DNA from: Actinomycetota bacterium
Lineage (GTDB): Bacteria; Actinomycetota; Actinomycetes; S36-B12
NCBI GenBank assembly: GCA_030684515.1
Contig: JAUXVJ010000009.1
Span: 124,001-188,000, forward strand
DNA length: 64,000 bases
Direction: 5' to 3'
Part shown: positions 51,375 through 59,212 of the stretch, piece by piece
How positions within the stretch are numbered: the stretch's first letter is position 1
Layout: each line of letters opens with the position of its first letter
Notes under the pieces: model-generated
Seen by the model: only the letters and a program-made list of their open reading frames with translations
Databases searched by the model: none
What the model was told of the DNA's origin: nothing
Position numbers and translations under genes: made by a program

Positions 51375-52049
51375 GTGTCTGCGAGGGAACAAGGCCAGGT
51401 CGCGTCAGACGCGGGGCTGAGCAAGCAGCGGGTGGTGGTCGAGGCGATCCGGCTAGCCGACCGCGAGGGGGTCCACGGGCTGAGCATGCGCCGGCTGGCT
51501 GGCGCGCTCGGCGCGGGTGCAATGTCGCTCTATCACTACGTGGCCAGCAAGGAGGAGTTGCTGGACGCCATGATCGACATCGTGTTCGAGGAGATCGAGC
51601 TTGCGCCCGAAGGAACTGACTGGCAGTCGGCGATGCGCCGGCGTTCGGTATCGGCCCGACAGGTTCTCGCACGCCACCCGTGGGCGATCAGCCTGATGGA
51701 GTCGCGGACATCGCCGGGACCTGCGAACCTGCGTCACCGCGAAGCGGTCACCGCCTGCCTGCGCAGGGCTGGCTTCTCGGTCTTGATGGCGACGCACGCC
51801 AACTGGTTGCTCGACAGCTATGTCTACGGTTTCGCCCTGCAGGAGGCCAGCCTGCCCTTCGACACCGCCGATGAGCTCGCAGACATGGCCAAGGACGTCT
51901 TCCTGCCCCAGATTCCTCCTGACGAGTTCCCCTACCTCAACGAGTCCGCCGCGGCACTCGTGGCTATCGGCTATGACCCGGCGCAGGAGTTCATCTTCGG
52001 CCTCGACCTCGTCCTAGCCGCCCTCGAGCCCCTGAGAGCGTCCGCATAG
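51375..52049 (+). CDS. TetR/AcrR-family transcriptional regulator
   Basis: 224 residues. The N-terminal helix-turn-helix is GLSMRRLAGALGAGAMSLYHYV with KEELLDAM after it, the TetR pattern. The remaining 150 residues form the helical ligand-binding and dimer domain. GTG 51375 has AGGAG 5-6 bases upstream and leaves the operator region untranslated, whereas in-frame starts at 51309 or 51201 would translate across the palindromes. Likely represses itself and the divergent oxidoreductase. The 3' end is 18 bases from the RmlD-like gene. Confidence 0.9.
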   Translation: MSAREQGQVASDAGLSKQRVVVEAIRLADREGVHGLSMRRLAGALGAGAMSLYHYVASKEELLDAMIDIVFEEIELAPEGTDWQSAMRRRSVSARQVLARHPWAISLMESRTSPGPANLRHREAVTACLRRAGFSVLMATHANWLLDSYVYGFALQEASLPFDTADELADMAKDVFLPQIPPDEFPYLNESAAALVAIGYDPAQEFIFGLDLVLAALEPLRASA

Positions 52050-52067
52050 CGACGCTCGCTGCCGAAC

Positions 52068-52973
52068 TCAAGCGCGGATGAGTGGGGCGAGTACCGGCTC
52101 GTCAGACCCTGCCTGCCTGATGCCCTCAGCTTGAGTCGCCAGTGGGGAGCCGAGCACTGCTGCTGCCTTTGACGTGTTGAGTGACAGATTGCGGGCGCGC
52201 GACGTTGTATGAGCGTCGGCTGGTGGACCTTCGCGAGCGATGAGGGAACTGTCAAGGCCAAACTGTTCGGCCACGGACATGCCGAACTCGTATTTGGAGA
52301 GTGCATCGCTCGATGCAACATGGAAGGTGCCTGTTGCGCCAAGTTCACTGAGCCGCCAGATCGCATCGATGAGCTGTTGCGCGTAGATCGAGGTCACCAC
52401 GAAATCTGGATAGCCGCGCACGTGCTGCTGCGCGCGAAGCGAGTTCACGAAGAACTCCAAGACCGACTTGCGGCCGGTCTCGCTCCAGCCGAAGAAGTTG
52501 GTGCGCACGATCAGGTGATCGGCGACGAGATTGCGCGCATGGGCCTCGCCGAGCAACTTGGATTCCCCATACCAGGAGAAGGGCTCTGGCTCGTCCCCCT
52601 CGCTGTAGTTGCCTGTTGATCCGCTGAAGACCGAGTCAGTTGAGATGTAGACAAGGCGCGCACCAATGTCAGCACAGGCCCGGGCGATCTCGGCAGTGGC
52701 GTGCACATTGACGGCCTCGGCTTGATCACGATCAGCGTCGGCTTGCTCGTGGCCAGAGATTGCGGCGGCATGCAGGACCACGTCGGGTGCGGTCGAGCGG
52801 ATAAGTGCTCCGGTGGCTTCGGTGTCGCGAAGGTCCCCGGGCAGGAGTTGCTCGTAGAGGCTGGAAGTCGCGGGGCTGCGTACCTGTCCCAGGGCATGCA
52901 CACGTGTGCGCAGAAACGCGCCGGCATTTCTGCCAAGGAAGCCATGGGCTCCCGTGACAAGCCAGGTCTGCAT
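52068..52973 (-). CDS. RmlD-like NDP-sugar 4-reductase (SDR)
   Basis: 301 residues. QTWLVTGAHGFLGRNAGAFL is the NAD(P) loop, VYISTDSVFSG holds the catalytic Thr/Ser, and SWYGESKLLGE holds Tyr and Lys. The STDxVFxG and YGxxKxxGE pattern is that of dTDP-4-dehydrorhamnose reductase relatives. It could reduce dTDP-4-keto-L-rhamnose with the RmlA and RmlC-like enzymes here, or another NDP-4-ketosugar. Start ATG 52973 is set by TACACT 8 bases upstream (minus strand 52987-52982); an ATG at 53000 would add 9 residues. Confidence 0.8.
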   Translation of the reverse strand: MQTWLVTGAHGFLGRNAGAFLRTRVHALGQVRSPATSSLYEQLLPGDLRDTEATGALIRSTAPDVVLHAAAISGHEQADADRDQAEAVNVHATAEIARACADIGARLVYISTDSVFSGSTGNYSEGDEPEPFSWYGESKLLGEAHARNLVADHLIVRTNFFGWSETGRKSVLEFFVNSLRAQQHVRGYPDFVVTSIYAQQLIDAIWRLSELGATGTFHVASSDALSKYEFGMSVAEQFGLDSSLIAREGPPADAHTTSRARNLSLNTSKAAAVLGSPLATQAEGIRQAGSDEPVLAPLIRA

Positions 52974-53038
52974 GGTCAGCGAGTGTAGAGAAGAAGGCAT
53001 TGATCGATGTTGAACCCGCTTCGTCCTAGAGTGCCGGA
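52974..53038. promoter_or_regulatory. Divergent leaderless promoters
   Basis: Minus strand: TACACT (reverse complement of 52982-52987) ends 8 bases before ATG 52973. Plus strand: TAGAGT (53027-53032) ends 6 bases before ATG 53039. Confidence 0.47.
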
Positions 53039-53902
53039 ATGGGGCTCTCGCTGGGGACGGCGCAGTGGGGTGCTGGCTATGGCGTGACCAACGCAGTGGG
53101 CTTCCTTGATGATCGGGTTGTCGCTGAAATTGTGGATGTAGCGCTCGCCCTAGGGATCAGGTCGGTTGACACCCACCGCACCAGCAACCCGGCTCAGGGC
53201 TATGGCGCCGCGCAGAGTCGATTGCAGCCGTGGGCCCGTGACTTCGCCGTCACCACCAAGATCATCGCCGGTCCGAGTGCTGACCTGCCGATCCGCGGGC
53301 AGGTAGAGGCCTCGCTTGCGGAATTGGGCTTGGATTCGGTCGCAGCGGTCTTGGTTCATGACTGGGCAGCCATTGACGAATCGCACGCCGCATCAGCCGC
53401 GCGTGAACTCCATGCGCTCAAGGAAGCAGGCTTGATCCGCCGTATCGGGATCTCTGCCTATGACGCAGAGGATGTGCTTCGCGCACAACTGCATTTTGAC
53501 TCCCTTGATGTGGTGCAGGTGCCGATCAGCGTGCTGGATCAGCGCTTCCTGCGCCTGAATCTCATTCGAGACCTGCACTTTGCCGGCACGCAGGTGCACG
53601 TACGCAGTGTCTTTCTGCAGGGATTGCTGCTCGCACCTGATCTGGATTCGCCGCTGGCTCGGCATCCCGATGTGCAGAGCTTCCATCGCTGGTGTGAAGG
53701 AGCTGGACTTGCGCCATTGCAGGCGGCCTTGGCCTTCATTCGGCAGATCCCATGGGCTGATGAGGTCATCGTGGGCGTGACCAGTGCAGCTGAACTCGCT
53801 GACATCGGACAGGCCTGGGAAGGCGAAGTGGACCCTGGCCATTGGGGAGATCTGGCATCAGACGACACCGACCTCATTGACCCGCGTCGCTGGAATCGGT
53901 GA
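53039..53902 (+). CDS. Aldo/keto reductase
   Basis: 287 residues. The AKR barrel is shown by GLSLGTAQWGAGYG, the catalytic Asp in IRSVDTHRTS, Tyr in GYGAAQS, Lys in AVTTKII and His in VLVHDW, so the Asp-Tyr-Lys-His tetrad is complete. RIGISAYDAEDV and VIVGVTSAAELADI are further family motifs. This single-domain cytoplasmic oxidoreductase uses NADP. Its place before the cytidylyltransferase and aminotransferase genes, 19 bases from the former, suggests it reduces a sugar intermediate in the CMP-sugar branch. Substrate unknown. Confidence 0.86.
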   Translation: MGLSLGTAQWGAGYGVTNAVGFLDDRVVAEIVDVALALGIRSVDTHRTSNPAQGYGAAQSRLQPWARDFAVTTKIIAGPSADLPIRGQVEASLAELGLDSVAAVLVHDWAAIDESHAASAARELHALKEAGLIRRIGISAYDAEDVLRAQLHFDSLDVVQVPISVLDQRFLRLNLIRDLHFAGTQVHVRSVFLQGLLLAPDLDSPLARHPDVQSFHRWCEGAGLAPLQAALAFIRQIPWADEVIVGVTSAAELADIGQAWEGEVDPGHWGDLASDDTDLIDPRRWNR

Positions 53903-53921
53903 TTGCTGCCAGAATCATTGG

Positions 53922-54680
53922 GTGCCAACCCTTGCAGTGCTCCAGGCGCGGATGTCGTCCACGCGCCTGCCCGGAAAGGTGATGCGTCCGCTGCTCGGCG
54001 AGCCGATGATCGGCCGACAGATCCAGCGGATCCGTCGAGCGCAGCTCATCGATTCACTTGTCATCGCCACCTCCACTGATCCAGCGGACGATGTGCTCGT
54101 GGAATACGCAGCCACATTGGGCGTGCCCGTTGTTCGCGGGCCACTTGACGACGTGCTTGCTCGATTCACATCCGTCATTGAGCAGTTTCAACCCGACGCC
54201 ATCGTGCGACTGACTGCTGACTGCCCGCTGACTTCACCGACGGTCATTGATCTGGTGATAGAGCGCTTCCTTGAGTCCGACGTCGACTACTGCTCCAACA
54301 CCTTGCAGGCGACCTTTCCCGATGGACTCGATGTTGAGGTTGTTCGTCCCGCTGCCCTGCTGGCGGTGGCGTCAAGCAGTGCTGATGCAGCTGAGCATGA
54401 GCACGTGACACTTGGCATCTATCGCCGACCCAATGAGTTCTCCTTGGCGAACGTGAAAGGCAATATGGACCTTTCGCATCTGCGCTGGACTGTTGACACT
54501 GCTGAAGATTTCGCATTTGTCGAGGAGATCTACGCAGCTTTGTACCCCTCGGATGCACACTTTGACATGAACGACGTTCTGCAACTGCTCGAGGCGCGCC
54601 CCGCCCTCGTGCGCACGAGCGCTGACGAAGTCCGCAACGCGGCGCTGATCGGCCTGGACACTGGAGCAATGCATGCGTGA
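53922..54680 (+). CDS. SpsF-like cytidylyltransferase
   Basis: 252 residues. TLAVLQARMSSTRLPGKVM has the R-x-S-S-x-R-x-P-x-K nucleotide-binding motif of CMP-Kdo/CMP-NeuAc synthetase relatives, and LTADCPLTSPTVIDLVI and DYCSNTLQATFPDGLDVEVV follow as in spore-coat SpsF proteins. It would activate an acid sugar with CTP. GTG 53922 follows CAGAAT by 6 bases; an in-frame longer start at 53784 would overlap the previous gene. The stop overlaps the next ATG by 8 bases. Partners are the NeuB-like enzyme (27048-28118) and the aminotransferase. Confidence 0.86.
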   Translation: MPTLAVLQARMSSTRLPGKVMRPLLGEPMIGRQIQRIRRAQLIDSLVIATSTDPADDVLVEYAATLGVPVVRGPLDDVLARFTSVIEQFQPDAIVRLTADCPLTSPTVIDLVIERFLESDVDYCSNTLQATFPDGLDVEVVRPAALLAVASSSADAAEHEHVTLGIYRRPNEFSLANVKGNMDLSHLRWTVDTAEDFAFVEEIYAALYPSDAHFDMNDVLQLLEARPALVRTSADEVRNAALIGLDTGAMHA

Positions 54681-55971
54681 TCTCGTACAGCGATATGCAC
54701 GATCCCTTGAGCAGTTGGCCCGTGCCGAGCAGGTGATCCCGCTGGGTGCGCAGACCTTCAGCAAATCTCGAACTCAGTATCCAGTAGGGGCAGCACCACT
54801 GTTCGCCGTGCGATCCCACGGCAGTCATACCTGGGACGTTGACGGACATGAGTACGTCGACCTCGTCAGTTCCCTGGGTGCTGTCGTGCTCGGCTATGGC
54901 GACGCCGAGATCACTGAGGCCGTGGTGCGTCAACTGGAGTCAGGTGTGACGTTGTCCTTGTCGCATCCGATCGAGGAGCAGGTGGCCTCGCAGTTGGTCG
55001 ACATCGTGCCCTGTGCAGAGATGGTGCGCTTCGCCAAGAACGGCACCGATGCCACGTCCGCTGCCATTCGCCTGGCGCGAGCGGCCACCGGTCGCGACCA
55101 TGTCATTGCCTGCGGATATCACGGCTGGCAGGACTGGTACATCGGCAGCACCACGCGCAACCTGGGAGTTCCGCAGGCAACGATCGCACTCACGCATGCG
55201 GTGCCCTACAACGACATCGAAGCGCTGGAACGCATCATCGCCGAGCATCCTGATGCGATCGCGGCGCTCATCATGGAGCCGATGACCTCCACCTTCCCCG
55301 ACCTCGGCTACCTGGAAGGCGTGCGCGAGCTCACGCGTCGACACGGCATCGTGCTGGTCTTCGACGAGATGCTCACGGGATTTCGTTTCGCACCAGGCGG
55401 AGCGCAGGAGTACTTCGGCGTGACTCCAGACCTTGCCGCCTTCGGCAAGGGCATAGCCAATGGCTTTCCGCTGTCAGCTGTGACCGGTCGGCGCGACTTG
55501 ATGATGCTGATGGAGGACATCTTCTTCTCAGGGACCTACGGTGGAGAGACGCTGTCGTTGACTGCTGCAAGCGTGGTGCTCAAGCGCATGGCCACCGGTG
55601 AACCCACCAAGCAGATGGCTGATATCGGTGAGCGGCTGGTTGCGGCGATTGATCATGAGCGCTCACCTCAGTCGCACGAGTTTCTGCAGTTCAGCGGCCA
55701 TCCGGCATGGACATTCATGCAATGGTCCATCGATGACGCCAACACCTTGAACGAGGTCAAGACCCTGTTCATGCAGGAGGTGCTGCGTCGCGGAGTGTTA
55801 GTGCTGAACACCCACGATGTGACAACGGCCTTCACTGATGATGACATTGCGCACGTTGCACGCGCCTATGCCGATGCCATTGACCTGATCGAGACTGCGC
55901 TGGTTGATGGTGATGTGGCTTCGCGTCTTGAATGCGAACCTCTCGTGCCGTTGTTCAAGCTGCGGAGCTGA
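54673..55971 (+). CDS. Class III PLP-dependent aminotransferase (glutamate-1-semialdehyde aminomutase-like)
   Basis: 432 residues. SHTWDVDGHEYVDLVSSLGAVVLGY is the N-terminal signature of HemL-like class III enzymes, LVFDEMLTGFR holds the PLP Asp, and AFGKGIANGFPLSAV holds the Schiff-base Lys (about 258). Tetrapyrrole HemL proteins sit in heme clusters; this one lies beside SpsF-like and aldo/keto reductase genes, so it more likely aminates a keto-sugar precursor. It is not a DegT-family sugar aminotransferase such as PseC. Start overlaps the cytidylyltransferase end, and the 3' end overlaps the convergent polymerase gene by 17 bases. Confidence 0.85.
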   Translation: MRDLVQRYARSLEQLARAEQVIPLGAQTFSKSRTQYPVGAAPLFAVRSHGSHTWDVDGHEYVDLVSSLGAVVLGYGDAEITEAVVRQLESGVTLSLSHPIEEQVASQLVDIVPCAEMVRFAKNGTDATSAAIRLARAATGRDHVIACGYHGWQDWYIGSTTRNLGVPQATIALTHAVPYNDIEALERIIAEHPDAIAALIMEPMTSTFPDLGYLEGVRELTRRHGIVLVFDEMLTGFRFAPGGAQEYFGVTPDLAAFGKGIANGFPLSAVTGRRDLMMLMEDIFFSGTYGGETLSLTAASVVLKRMATGEPTKQMADIGERLVAAIDHERSPQSHEFLQFSGHPAWTFMQWSIDDANTLNEVKTLFMQEVLRRGVLVLNTHDVTTAFTDDDIAHVARAYADAIDLIETALVDGDVASRLECEPLVPLFKLRS

Positions 55972-57199
55972 CCACTTCAGCTTGGGCTGTTCGCGTTCGC
56001 TCGTGCATGTACGACACAAGTGACCACACCAGCATTGCCATGATGATCGACCAGTAGGTCCAGTCGTGCATCGTCTCCACGAGCCCTGAGACGACCACGG
56101 TCACCGCTACGGCCAATGGCCCGCGCCCAGCGGCAGGCAGTGCCCGTGCTGCAGCGATCAGAATCAGCACGAAGATGGCGATTGTCAGCAATGCCTGACC
56201 TGGGCCCCATCGAATCAACTGATCCAGGATGACGCTGTGGCCATGCAGGGCCATGCCGACCCCGTCAGCCCGTTCAACGTTTGCCGTGATGCCCGAAGTC
56301 CCCAAGCCGGTCCACGGATCTGTGCGCCACAGCCTCAGGAGGTTTTCCCAGATCCCCACTCGTCCGTTCAGTGAGGGGTCAAACAGGAGCAGGTAGAGCA
56401 TTCCGGCGAACAGCAGCGCAAGCACGCTGCCGACCCGAATCACGCGTCGATTGGGCGACTGTGAAACACGGGCGCTGAAAAGGAAGACCACAGCCAGGCC
56501 GGCAACAGCGGCGAACAGCGCCGTGCGCCCTTGGCTCAGGACCATCACGAGCACGCCTGTGCTGATCAGAAACCAGGCATGGTGGCGTCGTTGGACAGCC
56601 CCGTAGACGATGAGGACTGCTCCCATGGGCGCTGCGTAGTTCACGCTGCCGAATGGACCAGACCAGCGATTCAGGTTGTTCACGAGGTCGCACAGCACCG
56701 AGAGTCGACAGACCCCGTTATCGGCTCCCTCAAAGCCACTGGGCATGAGTCCGAAGAAGCCCAATGGCAGGCTCACCAGCGCGATGATCGCCACCGCATA
56801 GAACAAGCCCATGCCCGCGAGCCGGATGTCTGCTGACGACGGTGGTTTGAGCAACAGCAGGATCAGCAGCGTGGGCAGAGCGAAACTGCTGATGTTGAAC
56901 AGTGCCCCATCTGCTTGAGTCCGCAGGATCTCAATGAGCCAGGCCGCGATGATCGCGAGCATCGTCCACAGCACAATTCGGGGCAGGCGACCCTGTGCCC
57001 GGTATGGCAGCCAGGCCACAAAGCAGACCAGCGTCAGCCCGAGTGCCAGAACGACGCCAAGATCCTGCCCCTTGAAGACTGCGGTCCCGGGCGCCAGCGC
57101 GTGGCCGAATAGTGCGGCGGGCGCAATGACGAATGCCAGCCACGCATAGACGGCTCTTTGCTGTATGAAGCGAAAGATGCCCGGCATGCCATGCACCAT
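55955..57199 (-). CDS. O-antigen polymerase/ligase (Wzy/WaaL-like)
   Basis: 414 residues with about 11-12 membrane helices. VLSQGRTALFAAVAGLAVV and GIWENLLRLWRTDPWTGLGTSG in the large outer loop are the O-antigen ligase family pattern (R-x-x-x-W-E and G-x-G, here GIWENLLRLWRTDPWTGLG). HGHSVILDQLIRWGPG adds the conserved HxxxL motif. It polymerises or ligates lipid-linked oligosaccharides at the outer face. Start ATG 57199 lies 10 bases after the PseB-like stop; longer in-frame starts would overlap that gene. The ABC flippase at 46919 could supply its substrate. Confidence 0.87.
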   Translation of the reverse strand: MVHGMPGIFRFIQQRAVYAWLAFVIAPAALFGHALAPGTAVFKGQDLGVVLALGLTLVCFVAWLPYRAQGRLPRIVLWTMLAIIAAWLIEILRTQADGALFNISSFALPTLLILLLLKPPSSADIRLAGMGLFYAVAIIALVSLPLGFFGLMPSGFEGADNGVCRLSVLCDLVNNLNRWSGPFGSVNYAAPMGAVLIVYGAVQRRHHAWFLISTGVLVMVLSQGRTALFAAVAGLAVVFLFSARVSQSPNRRVIRVGSVLALLFAGMLYLLLFDPSLNGRVGIWENLLRLWRTDPWTGLGTSGITANVERADGVGMALHGHSVILDQLIRWGPGQALLTIAIFVLILIAAARALPAAGRGPLAVAVTVVVSGLVETMHDWTYWSIIMAMLVWSLVSYMHERTRTAQAEVVSSAA

Positions 57200-57209
57200 A
57201 TCTGCGGTC

Positions 57210-58196
57210 TCAGTCGTGGAGTTCCCCGATGAGTTCGCGAAGCTGAGCCGCACTCAACCACAGGTCGTTGGACTCCGACGTATAACTGAAACCGTCCGCT
57301 ACCGGCTGTCCCTCAGGTGCGGTGAATCCCCAGCCGGCCAGAGTCGGCAGCACGACGTAGCGGCCATCCTGCAGAAGTGTTCGGCGGGAGTCCTCGGTGG
57401 AGATCATCTCCTCGTGCAGCTTCTCGCCGGGACGGATGCCGACCTCAACCAGGTCAGTGCCGGGTGCAATCGCCTCGGCGAGGTCCACCACATGCATGCT
57501 GGGGATGCGCGGCACGTACAGCTCACCGCCTTGCATGTCATCCAGGCAGTCGAGCACGAACTGCACGGCCTGCGGAAGGGTGATCCAGAAACGAGTCATG
57601 CGGGTGTCGGTGACCGGCAAGGGCATGCCGGCGGCGGCCAATCTGCGAAACAGCGGGATCACTGAACCGCGGCTGCCCATGACATTGCCGTATCTGACAA
57701 CTGAGCAGACCGTGCCCCATGCGGCGGCGTAGTGGTTGCTGGAGATGAAGAGCTTGTCGGCAGTGAGCTTGGTGGCTCCATAGAGATTGACCGGCGATGA
57801 GGCCTTGTCGGTGGACAGTGCCACGACCTTCTTCACGCCCGCGGCCATCGACGCCTGAATCACATTCTCAGACCCCAGGATGTTGGTCTTGACGTATTCC
57901 ATCGGGTTGTATTCGGCGGTGTCGACCTGCTTGAGCGCGGCCGCGTGGATGACGATGTCCACCCCGTGCAGCGCCACAGTGAGGCGCTCCCGATCGCGAA
58001 TATCGCCGATGAAGAACCGCACGCGCGGGTCATCGCCCCAGATCTGGCGCATCTCATACTGCTTGAGCTCGTCGCGAGAGAAGATGGCCACTCTGCGTGG
58101 CGAGTGCTCACTGAGCACGGTGTCCAGGAAGGCACGCCCGAAGGAGCCAGTTCCCCCAGTGATGAGGATCGAGGCATTCTCGAGACTGCTGGACAT
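57210..58196 (-). CDS. pseB: UDP-N-acetylglucosamine 4,6-dehydratase (PseB/FlaA1 type)
   Basis: 328 residues, the short soluble PseB form and not the membrane-fused WbpM/PglF form. ILITGGTGSFGRAF, HAAALKQVDTAEYNPMEYVKTN and ALSTDKASSPVNLYGATK with catalytic Asp, Lys and Tyr, then GEKLHEEMISTED, all as in FlaA1/PseB. PseB proteins make the 4-keto-6-deoxy L-arabino sugar from UDP-GlcNAc, the first step of pseudaminic acid; related capsule enzymes (CapE) start L-FucNAc. PseC, PseH and PseG are not seen here, so the end product is open. Forms an operon with the polymerase downstream. Confidence 0.9.
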   Translation of the reverse strand: MSSSLENASILITGGTGSFGRAFLDTVLSEHSPRRVAIFSRDELKQYEMRQIWGDDPRVRFFIGDIRDRERLTVALHGVDIVIHAAALKQVDTAEYNPMEYVKTNILGSENVIQASMAAGVKKVVALSTDKASSPVNLYGATKLTADKLFISSNHYAAAWGTVCSVVRYGNVMGSRGSVIPLFRRLAAAGMPLPVTDTRMTRFWITLPQAVQFVLDCLDDMQGGELYVPRIPSMHVVDLAEAIAPGTDLVEVGIRPGEKLHEEMISTEDSRRTLLQDGRYVVLPTLAGWGFTAPEGQPVADGFSYTSESNDLWLSAAQLRELIGELHD

Positions 58197-58217
58197 GCGT
58201 GCTCCCTGATTAGGCGA

Positions 58218-59048
58218 CTAGCGGAGGGTCATGCGCGCCATGGCGCAGGCCGTGGCAAAGGGTCTCATGGCGCTGGATTGGCCCGTCATCTGATCGAAGG
58301 AGCCGACCTCTTGCCAGCCCGCTGCCTCGTCATGCCGGAAGAAGGCCTCCTGGACCAGATCGAAGCGGGAATCCGAAGTCACCGCATTCCAATCCGCCGG
58401 TCCGTACTCGAATTGGTAGGTGAACAGGCCAAGCGAATCCTGATGCAAGATCGCGCCGCCGCGACCGGCAGGCACCGACAGCAGCAGCGAACCTCCGGGC
58501 TCCAGCAGTCGAGCGACGGCGTCCAGAAAGTTGCGATCGGTCTGCGGGTCACGTGTTGCCTGTGCATCTTCGGCGCGCTCGGCTCGTACATATGCCGTGT
58601 CAGTTGTCTCCGGTGGGGTGGCAATGTCGAAACCGATGTGCTCCAGCGTGGACACGCAGGTGATGGTGTCGTACGTGCCTTCGATTGGCTGCGCATCAAG
58701 GATGCTCTCCACGCGAACTGGTGTGGTGAGCACCTGATCGACCAGCTCGGCCGGATAGCGGCTGCGCACTCGCTGGGGATCCACGATGTCGATGCCCGTC
58801 AGCGCTGTTCCGCGGTCTTGGGTCGCCAGCAGCACACCCATCCACTCTGGTGGGGCCATCGCGTAGCCCACATCCAGCAGCCGCTGGGCATCTGTCAGAT
58901 GCCCAGCAACCCAGGGAACCTCCACGCAGCGCTCTGACCACGTGGCTGTGTGCGGTCCCACGATCGGGTTGGCCGAGCCCTTGATCAGGCATTCGAGTGC
59001 CTGGTGGAGCACCGCTTGCGCTTCTGTTTCCGTGTCCGCAGCTGTCAT
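58218..59048 (-). CDS. Class I SAM-dependent methyltransferase
   Basis: 276 residues. RLLDVGYAMAPPEWMGVLL is the SAM motif region, where the usual G-x-G-x-G is weakened to GYAMAPP. ALTGIDIVDPQRV, YDTITCVSTLEHIGFDI and LLEPGGSLLLSVPAG give motifs II, IV and VI, so the fold is clear. It lies 21 bases before the PseB-like gene on the same strand. The weak glycine loop leaves some doubt about catalysis. Confidence 0.75.
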   Translation of the reverse strand: MTAADTETEAQAVLHQALECLIKGSANPIVGPHTATWSERCVEVPWVAGHLTDAQRLLDVGYAMAPPEWMGVLLATQDRGTALTGIDIVDPQRVRSRYPAELVDQVLTTPVRVESILDAQPIEGTYDTITCVSTLEHIGFDIATPPETTDTAYVRAERAEDAQATRDPQTDRNFLDAVARLLEPGGSLLLSVPAGRGGAILHQDSLGLFTYQFEYGPADWNAVTSDSRFDLVQEAFFRHDEAAGWQEVGSFDQMTGQSSAMRPFATACAMARMTLR

Positions 59049-59212
59049 GACGGATCCCGATCTGGAGAGTGAATTGGCAGCGGAGCATATCGCCGGAACG
59101 AGGGGGATGGCGCCCTAACGTTGGTCGGGCAATGGCAAGGATTCTTGGGCGTGCATGGCGATATCGGCGCTTTGGTCTGTGAGACTGCGTCGGTGCAGAT
59201 TCAGGATCCCAC
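59049..59212. promoter_or_regulatory. Divergent intergenic region
   Basis: This 164-base gap is the longest in the window with no firm gene. Minus strand TATGCT (reverse complement of 59088-59093) may serve the methyltransferase. Plus strand TAACGT (59116-59121) may serve the membrane protein with a long leader, which contains a 16-codon frame from ATG 59132 whose reality is doubtful. A weak CAGGAT box sits 5 bases before GTG 59213. Confidence 0.3.

Noticed and set aside
54673-55971. Heme-pathway glutamate-1-semialdehyde aminomutase (HemL)
   Set aside because: No other tetrapyrrole gene is near, and the start overlaps a cytidylyltransferase gene, so a sugar role fits better, though the sequence family is the same.
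59132-59182. A 16-codon leader frame before the membrane protein at 59213
   Set aside because: The TAACGT box is 10 bases away, outside the pattern, and the frame ends well before GTG 59213, so there is no coupling to support it.
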